Shown: positions 60,169 through 64,000 of the stretch, piece by piece
Position numbering within the stretch: the stretch's first letter is position 1
How the letters are laid out: every line of letters begins with the position of its first letter
Position numbers and translations under genes: made by a program
The notes under the pieces: model-generated
The model's database searches: none
Told to the model about the DNA's origin: nothing
What the model saw: the letters and a program-made list of their open reading frames with translations, nothing else
DNA from: Chryseobacterium aureum
GTDB taxonomy: Bacteria; Bacteroidota; Bacteroidia; Flavobacteriales; Weeksellaceae
NCBI RefSeq assembly: GCF_003971235.1
Contig: NZ_CP034661.1
Coordinates: 3,224,001-3,288,000 of the forward strand
Length of the DNA stretch: 64,000 nt
Reading direction: 5' to 3'

Positions 60169-60467
60169 TGTGAAAAGGTATGTGAATAACTGTGGAAAAC
60201 TTTTATCAACTTTCTATTTTTAAAGATCAATTTATTTCGTAATAGAAATTCTTTCCTCAAACTTTTACCACAACTTTCCAGATGTTTTCTTCATCTATCC
60301 CCAGCTTTTTCCATAATAAAATAACTAATAACGGAGGTATTTCAAAGTTATCAACATTTGTTAATAAGTGCATGAAACAGCGGGTTTACAATGTTTTATA
60401 TTGTGAGTTAAATATGAATTGAATAAAAGTTGAATGTTATCAATTTTTAGCCTAAAACTTATCCCCG
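60169..60467. other. Candidate chromosomal replication origin (DnaA-box cluster)
   Basis: In this gene-free AT-rich stretch, TGTGAATAA (60181-60189) and TGTGGAAAA (60191-60199) are complements of TTATTCACA and TTTTCCACA, both full matches to the DnaA box TTWTNCACA, one base apart. One-mismatch boxes lie at 60169-60177, 60264-60272, 60348-60356 and 60359-60367. Genes to the left are mostly minus and pgk to the right is plus, consistent with leading-strand orientation away from an origin. No dnaA or dnaN is nearby, so this is a prediction. Confidence 0.5.
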
Positions 60468-60586
60468 AAACTAACAACACTCAACAACAACTACATTATT
60501 CTTTTTTTTATAAGAGAAAAAATTGTTGATTAATGGGTGATTGGGTTCGGGGAAAGTTTTTGAAAACTTTTATTTTAATCAAAGTG

Positions 60587-60613
60587 TTGAAAAAGTTTAA
60601 AACCTTACATTTG
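60587..60613 (+). promoter_or_regulatory. Promoter of pgk
   Basis: TTG (60587-60589), 16-base spacer, TACATTTG (60606-60613). A leader of roughly 105 bases would follow, unusually long for this window. Confidence 0.6.
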
Positions 60614-60636
60614 TGAAACGAAAATTCAATGAGTTG

Positions 60637-60699
60637 CATGAAATTGTTCTGGCGGGATTTCCGGAAAAGGAACCAGGATCCTGCCAAAGAGGTTTCATG
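60637..60699 (+). ncRNA. Structured 5' leader of pgk (candidate cis-regulatory RNA)
   Basis: A nested hairpin is visible: CATGAAA/TTTCATG, then TGGCGGGAT/ATCCTGCCA (one G-U), then TTCC/GGAA around a GGAAAA loop, with a 6x6 internal loop and a 5-base bulge; 20 base pairs in total. No T-run follows, so it is not a standard terminator. No known riboswitch class was recognised. A 23-codon frame (60629-60700) overlaps it. Confidence 0.4.
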
Positions 60700-60725
60700 A
60701 GACTTGGAAAAAAATAGATCTATTT

Positions 60726-61916
60726 ATGAAAACAATCAATGATTTCAATTTTAAAAATAAGAAAGCTCTGGTAAGAGTGGACTTCAATGTTCCTCAGGAC
60801 GATCAGCTGAAGGTGACAGACAATACAAGAATTGTTGCGGTGAAACCTACAGTAGAAAAGATCCTTAATGATGGTGGTTCTGTCATCTTAATCACACACC
60901 TTGGAAGACCTAAAGGGGAAGTGAAAGATGAATTTTCTCTTAAACATATTGTTGGCGAAGTTTCTTCTGTTTTAGGAAAGGAAGTGAAGTTTGTGGATGA
61001 GTGTATTGGTGAGAAAGCAGAGCAGGCTGCTGCAGATCTGAAGCCGGGAGAGGTTTTATTATTGGAGAATGTTCGTTTTCATAATGAAGAAGAAAAAGGA
61101 GATGCTGCTTTTGCTGAGAAACTATCTAAGCTTGGAGATGCGTATGTAAATGATGCATTCGGTACAGCGCACAGAGCTCATGCTTCTACAGCAGTAATTG
61201 CCAAGTATTTTACTTCAACTAAATATTTCGGTTTACTGATGGCTAAAGAGCTTCAGGCTATTGATAAAGTATTAAAGAGTGGGGAAAGACCTGTTACAGC
61301 TATCCTGGGTGGATCAAAGGTTTCAACTAAAATTACCATTATAGAAAATATTCTTCCTGCGGTAGATAATTTAATAATCGGAGGTGGTATGGCATTTACT
61401 TTTATTAAGGCTCTTGGTGGAAAGATTGGAACCTCTTTGGTAGAAGAAGATAAAATTCCTCTGGCTCTTGAGATTTTAGGAAAAGCAAAAGAGCATAATG
61501 TAAAAGTGTATTTACCTTCTGATACGATCATCGCTGAAAGCTTTAGCAATGATGTGGAAAGAAAAGAAGTAGATATCTATGCAATTCCTGAGGGTTGGAT
61601 GGGGCTTGATGCCGGTCAGAAGTCAAGAGATCAGTTCAATGATGTGCTGTTGAATTCCAGAACCATTCTTTGGAATGGCCCGATCGGGGTTTTTGAAATG
61701 TCCAATTTTGCCGGAGGAACTGTTGCATTGGGTGAGAGTATTGCTGAGGCAACAAGACTGGGTGCTTTCTCTTTAGTAGGAGGAGGAGACAGTGTAGCTT
61801 TTGTTAAGCAATTTGGATATGCTGATCAGGTAAGTTATGTTTCTACCGGAGGTGGTGCAATGCTTGAAAGTCTTGAAGGACTTGAGTTGCCAGGTGTAGC
61901 AGCTATCAATAATTAA
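60726..61916 (+). CDS. pgk: Phosphoglycerate kinase
   Basis: This 396-residue glycolytic enzyme transfers phosphate from 1,3-bisphosphoglycerate to ADP. RVDFNVP (17-23), [35 protein letters not shown], and the nucleotide motif [10 protein letters not shown] with [13 protein letters not shown] are all present. Monocistronic with its own promoter and terminator. Confidence 0.97.
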   Translation: MKTINDFNFKNKKALVRVDFNVPQDDQLKVTDNTRIVAVKPTVEKILNDGGSVILITHLGRPKGEVKDEFSLKHIVGEVSSVLGKEVKFVDECIGEKAEQAAADLKPGEVLLLENVRFHNEEEKGDAAFAEKLSKLGDAYVNDAFGTAHRAHASTAVIAKYFTSTKYFGLLMAKELQAIDKVLKSGERPVTAILGGSKVSTKITIIENILPAVDNLIIGGGMAFTFIKALGGKIGTSLVEEDKIPLALEILGKAKEHNVKVYLPSDTIIAESFSNDVERKEVDIYAIPEGWMGLDAGQKSRDQFNDVLLNSRTILWNGPIGVFEMSNFAGGTVALGESIAEATRLGAFSLVGGGDSVAFVKQFGYADQVSYVSTGGGAMLESLEGLELPGVAAINN

Positions 61917-61937
61917 GAGAAAAATAATTAATATTTT

Positions 61938-61972
61938 AAAGCCTGCTAATATAATTAGCAGGCTTTTTTTCT
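61938..61972 (+). terminator. Terminator of pgk
   Basis: AAAGCCTGCTAAT / ATTAGCAGGCTTT, perfect 13-bp stem with a 3-base loop and a T-run. Confidence 0.92.
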
Positions 61973-62850
61973 TTTTGAATTTGTAAGAAAATCCTGTATT
62001 GATCAGTATCTTCGCAGAATTTTAGATATAACTTATAGTTATGTGTGTTTGGGGTGAATTCTCTTTCAGTTACTTAAGTTTCCAGTAGATCTTATCTTAC
62101 ATTTTATCCTTAAATTCCTATACTATTTAAGATTTTATTTTCACATCTTATCATGAATTCTTATTAAAACTGACTCTATTTTTAGCTATTAAATTTTGAA
62201 CTTATCGTAAGTTCTCATGATCTTTTTCCAAATGATTTTAGGGTATGTTTTATATAAAATCACTGTTTTATTTGAACTGATTCAGGCAAAATATTCTATA
62301 TGAATCAAAGTGTTTTTCTCTGATCCTATTTTTTCTCCATTAAGATTTTCAATATTTTTTCAAGGCATAATCTTTAGACTTAAGTTTTGCATTTTATTTT
62401 TCGGAATTTTATTTTTTGAAGGAGAGATTTGATAACTATTTTCGTATTTAAAGAATGGCCTGTAATCTTTATTTTATTTCATATATAAGTGAAGACTTTG
62501 TATTTAATTGTATATCAGTAATTAAGCTATTAATTTTTTTATTATTCTGTTTTTATTTTACTTATTAAATATCATAGAATGAATATGTTATGTGTTTTTT
62601 AAGATAAATTTTCTTTTTTGTATATTTTCCTTTCAAATTTTAGAATTGATTAGATCTTTAAAATTATCTTGTTTTTTTTTAAGTTCTCCAGTTTAGGTTT
62701 TTAGATAGGGTACTTTTTTTAGATCAGTATTCGTAATTTTTACTTTACAAATTTTCATTTGCTGTCAAATTCTTTTGTATTTAAAAACTTGATCAAATTA
62801 TTTTGAGAATTATAATTTAAGGCATTTCAAATTTTTTATAAAAATTGAAG

Positions 62851-62864
62851 ATGGAGTAGGGGAG
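62851..62864. repeat. Direct repeat block a, copy 1
   Basis: ATGGAGTAGGGGAG, repeated exactly at 63233-63246; GC-rich against its AT-rich surroundings. Confidence 0.6.
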
Positions 62865-62998
62865 TCTTATTTTTTTCATTCACATATTTTCGATTAAATT
62901 ATTTTTAATTAAACCGACAATTTAAATTTTTTGATCTGAAGAGATGTTTGGTTCCTGATCAACTAAATTTTAACTTTTTCCATGAAAGCGCTAAAAAT

Positions 62999-63033
62999 CG
63001 ACCTTCATAAATAGGTTAAAAATCGATTTTATC
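62999..63033. repeat. Direct repeat block b, copy 1
   Basis: Starts CGACCTTCATAAATAGG and ends with TTAAAAATCGATTTT; matches 63409-63445 with several mismatches. Confidence 0.55.
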
Positions 63034-63232
63034 GATTTTTATAAGTATTTACATCTCGATTTATTTTGAGTTAAAATTGCAGCTGTTTTTGAAAGAATTT
63101 GCTTTCTGAAATCAATTTTTAATGCTTTTTTATTCATACTGGTGGAAGTAGATATAAAAACTGATATTTTTAAGTTTAAGTAGAACTTTTAGAGAAGAGT
63201 TTTGAAAATAATTAATTTGCCCAATTTGTAAA

Positions 63233-63246
63233 ATGGAGTAGGGGAG
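63233..63246. repeat. Direct repeat block a, copy 2
   Basis: Second exact copy of ATGGAGTAGGGGAG, 382 bases after the first. Confidence 0.6.
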
Positions 63247-63351
63247 ATGTTTCTTAAATTTAAAAAAGAGAATATTTTAGGTGTAAATATTTTCTTCAGA
63301 TTTTATTAAAATTAGATCAGATATCAAAATGAGGTTTGAATTCAAAACAAG

Positions 63352-63388
63352 AAAACTCAGGAAAAAAATTCTGAGTTTTTTATTTTTT
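63352..63388. terminator. Terminator-like hairpin after the methyltransferase gene
   Basis: AAAACTCAG / CTGAGTTTT stem, 10-base A-rich loop, and T- or A-runs on both sides, 60 bases past the methyltransferase stop. Confidence 0.6.
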
Positions 63389-63408
63389 AAGCTAAAAACA
63401 TTGAAATT

Positions 63409-63445
63409 CGACCTCCAGAAACGGCTTAAAAATCGATTTTCTATC
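63409..63445. repeat. Direct repeat block b, copy 2
   Basis: Starts CGACCTCCAGAAACGG and shares TTAAAAATCGATTTT with copy 1; its end overlaps the methyltransferase stop codon. Confidence 0.55.
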
Positions 63446-64000
63446 TTTTTTCGATAATGTATATCAAACTTGAAAATTCGTTGGAAAATAATGCCTTTAC
63501 GTTCGAAATCGTTCCGTAGATCACTGCTTTTGCCCAAAATAGAGGTGATTTTTTGTATTTTTCGCTCAGCATAGAGATATAATAGGAATCTAATACCAAA
63601 GGTTTGATTTTTCTCATTTTCCAATCCGGGTTTTTCGAAATTAAATTTTCCATACCGTTTTTAGAGAAATGATAGATGTGTCTGGGTACGTCATAGGCTG
63701 CCCAATATTCTTTGTAATGTTTTGCATCATAAGAGGTAGGGTTGGGGACTGCAATAACGAGAATTCCCTTTTCTTTTAATTTCCCGTGAAATGTTTTGAG
63801 CATCTCATCCTGGTTTTCGATATGTTCAAAAACATGCCATAGTGTGATTGCCTCTAAACTGCTGTCTTCAATTGTAGTGAGATCATTTAAAATATGAGCT
63901 TTGGTTATTTTTCCCTGTGCAGCTTTTCTTGCATCAGCATCCGGTTCAAAACCGAATGTATCGAAATCATTTTCTATATATTTTACAAATTCTCCGGCAC
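63441..64000 (-). CDS. Class I SAM-dependent methyltransferase (N-terminus beyond window)
   Basis: The minus-strand frame is open from the right edge to TAG at 63441-63443, about 186 residues. Visible motifs are EAITLWHVFEHIENQDEML (the VxEHI motif of Methyltransf_11/23 domains), LVIAVPNPTSYDAKHYKEYWAAYDVPRHIYHFS in parts, typical of UbiG-like methyltransferases of envelope or secondary metabolism. The SAM-binding glycine loop lies outside the window. Substrate unknown. Confidence 0.85.
   Translation of the reverse strand, partial: AGEFVKYIENDFDTFGFEPDADARKAAQGKITKAHILNDLTTIEDSSLEAITLWHVFEHIENQDEMLKTFHGKLKEKGILVIAVPNPTSYDAKHYKEYWAAYDVPRHIYHFSKNGMENLISKNPDWKMRKIKPLVLDSYYISMLSEKYKKSPLFWAKAVIYGTISNVKALFSNEFSSLIYIIEKR

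Larger units (their letters stand above)
61973..63351. other. Long AT-rich gene-free region with duplicated blocks
   Basis: About 1.4 kb without a credible gene, visibly more AT-rich than its surroundings. It holds two copies of ATGGAGTAGGGGAG (62851-62864, 63233-63246) and, after each, a related block (62999-63033 and 63409-63445) sharing CGACCT and TTAAAAATCGATTTT. A 10-bp palindromic hairpin (63018-63040, AAAAATCGAT / ATCGATTTTT) lies in the first. No promoter, tRNA or transposase was seen. Confidence 0.5.

Noticed and set aside
63277..63624. 115-codon minus-strand frame overlapping the methyltransferase gene
   Set aside because: It lies in another frame of the methyltransferase C-terminus and its sequence is low-complexity AT-rich translation.
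1..64000. CRISPR arrays, insertion sequences, integrases or prophage
   Set aside because: No regularly spaced repeats, transposase or integrase motifs were found in any frame; the repeats seen are isolated pairs.

Overview
The window reads as one stretch of chromosome from an AT-rich member of the Bacteroidota, class Flavobacteriia, most likely Chryseobacterium or a close relative. The signs are a SprE/PorW-type lipoprotein of the type IX secretion system, a GLPGLI protein next to a large outer-membrane barrel protein, DUF4421, DUF3127 and DUF2520 proteins, almost no Shine-Dalgarno sequences, and many promoters of the Bacteroidota form (TTG about 19-22 bases before TAnnTTTG). The genus is inferred from protein style and was not searched.

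Layout. 0-5.5 kb: the end of a class I lanthipeptide-type cluster (cut off gene, full-length LanB dehydratase, C39 peptidase/ABC exporter). 5.6-10.5 kb: a secreted protein, then a polymorphic-toxin locus (papain-fold toxin, two Imm35 immunity genes, an Imm35 remnant, one unknown gene); the toxin frame is split by one in-frame TAG. 10.65-11.27 kb: five tRNA genes in which a Leu(UAG)-Leu(UAA)-terminator unit is duplicated around a tRNA-Gly. 11.4-31 kb: housekeeping and envelope genes (DUF3127, aat, EamA transporter, TPR protein, oxidoreductase, Crp/Fnr regulator, GlmM, DUF4421, two tandem secreted paralogues, feoA-feoB-Cys-rich protein, GLPGLI, DinB, barrel protein, JmjC/cupin protein), then an M14 peptidase.

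32.9-42.6 kb is the most striking part: fourteen consecutive minus-strand genes, many overlapping by 1-4 bases, dominated by NAD+/ADP-ribose chemistry. In transcription order they are a NrtR-like Nudix regulator, NADAR, a 2OG-Fe(II) oxygenase, a coiled-coil protein, a vWA protein, a short PurA-like ligase, a bacterial PARG-like protein, DUF4291, a macrodomain, a sirtuin, an ADP-ribosylglycohydrolase, KptA, a zinc-ribbon protein and a PPP-type phosphatase, ending at a strong hairpin terminator. It holds several erasers or readers of ADP-ribose and acyl marks but no recognised ADP-ribosyltransferase writer.

42.7-60 kb returns to core genes: DUF1579 lipoprotein, LepA, an ECF sigma/anti-sigma unit, DUF2520-KdsC-Maf, SprE, TsaB, SDR, YraN, LD-carboxypeptidase, LysE, RNase R and RpiB. 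60.1-60.7 kb is a gene-free region with clustered DnaA-box-like sequences, a candidate chromosomal origin, followed by pgk with a structured leader. 62-63.4 kb is very AT-rich, gene-free and has diverged duplicated blocks. The window ends inside a methyltransferase gene.
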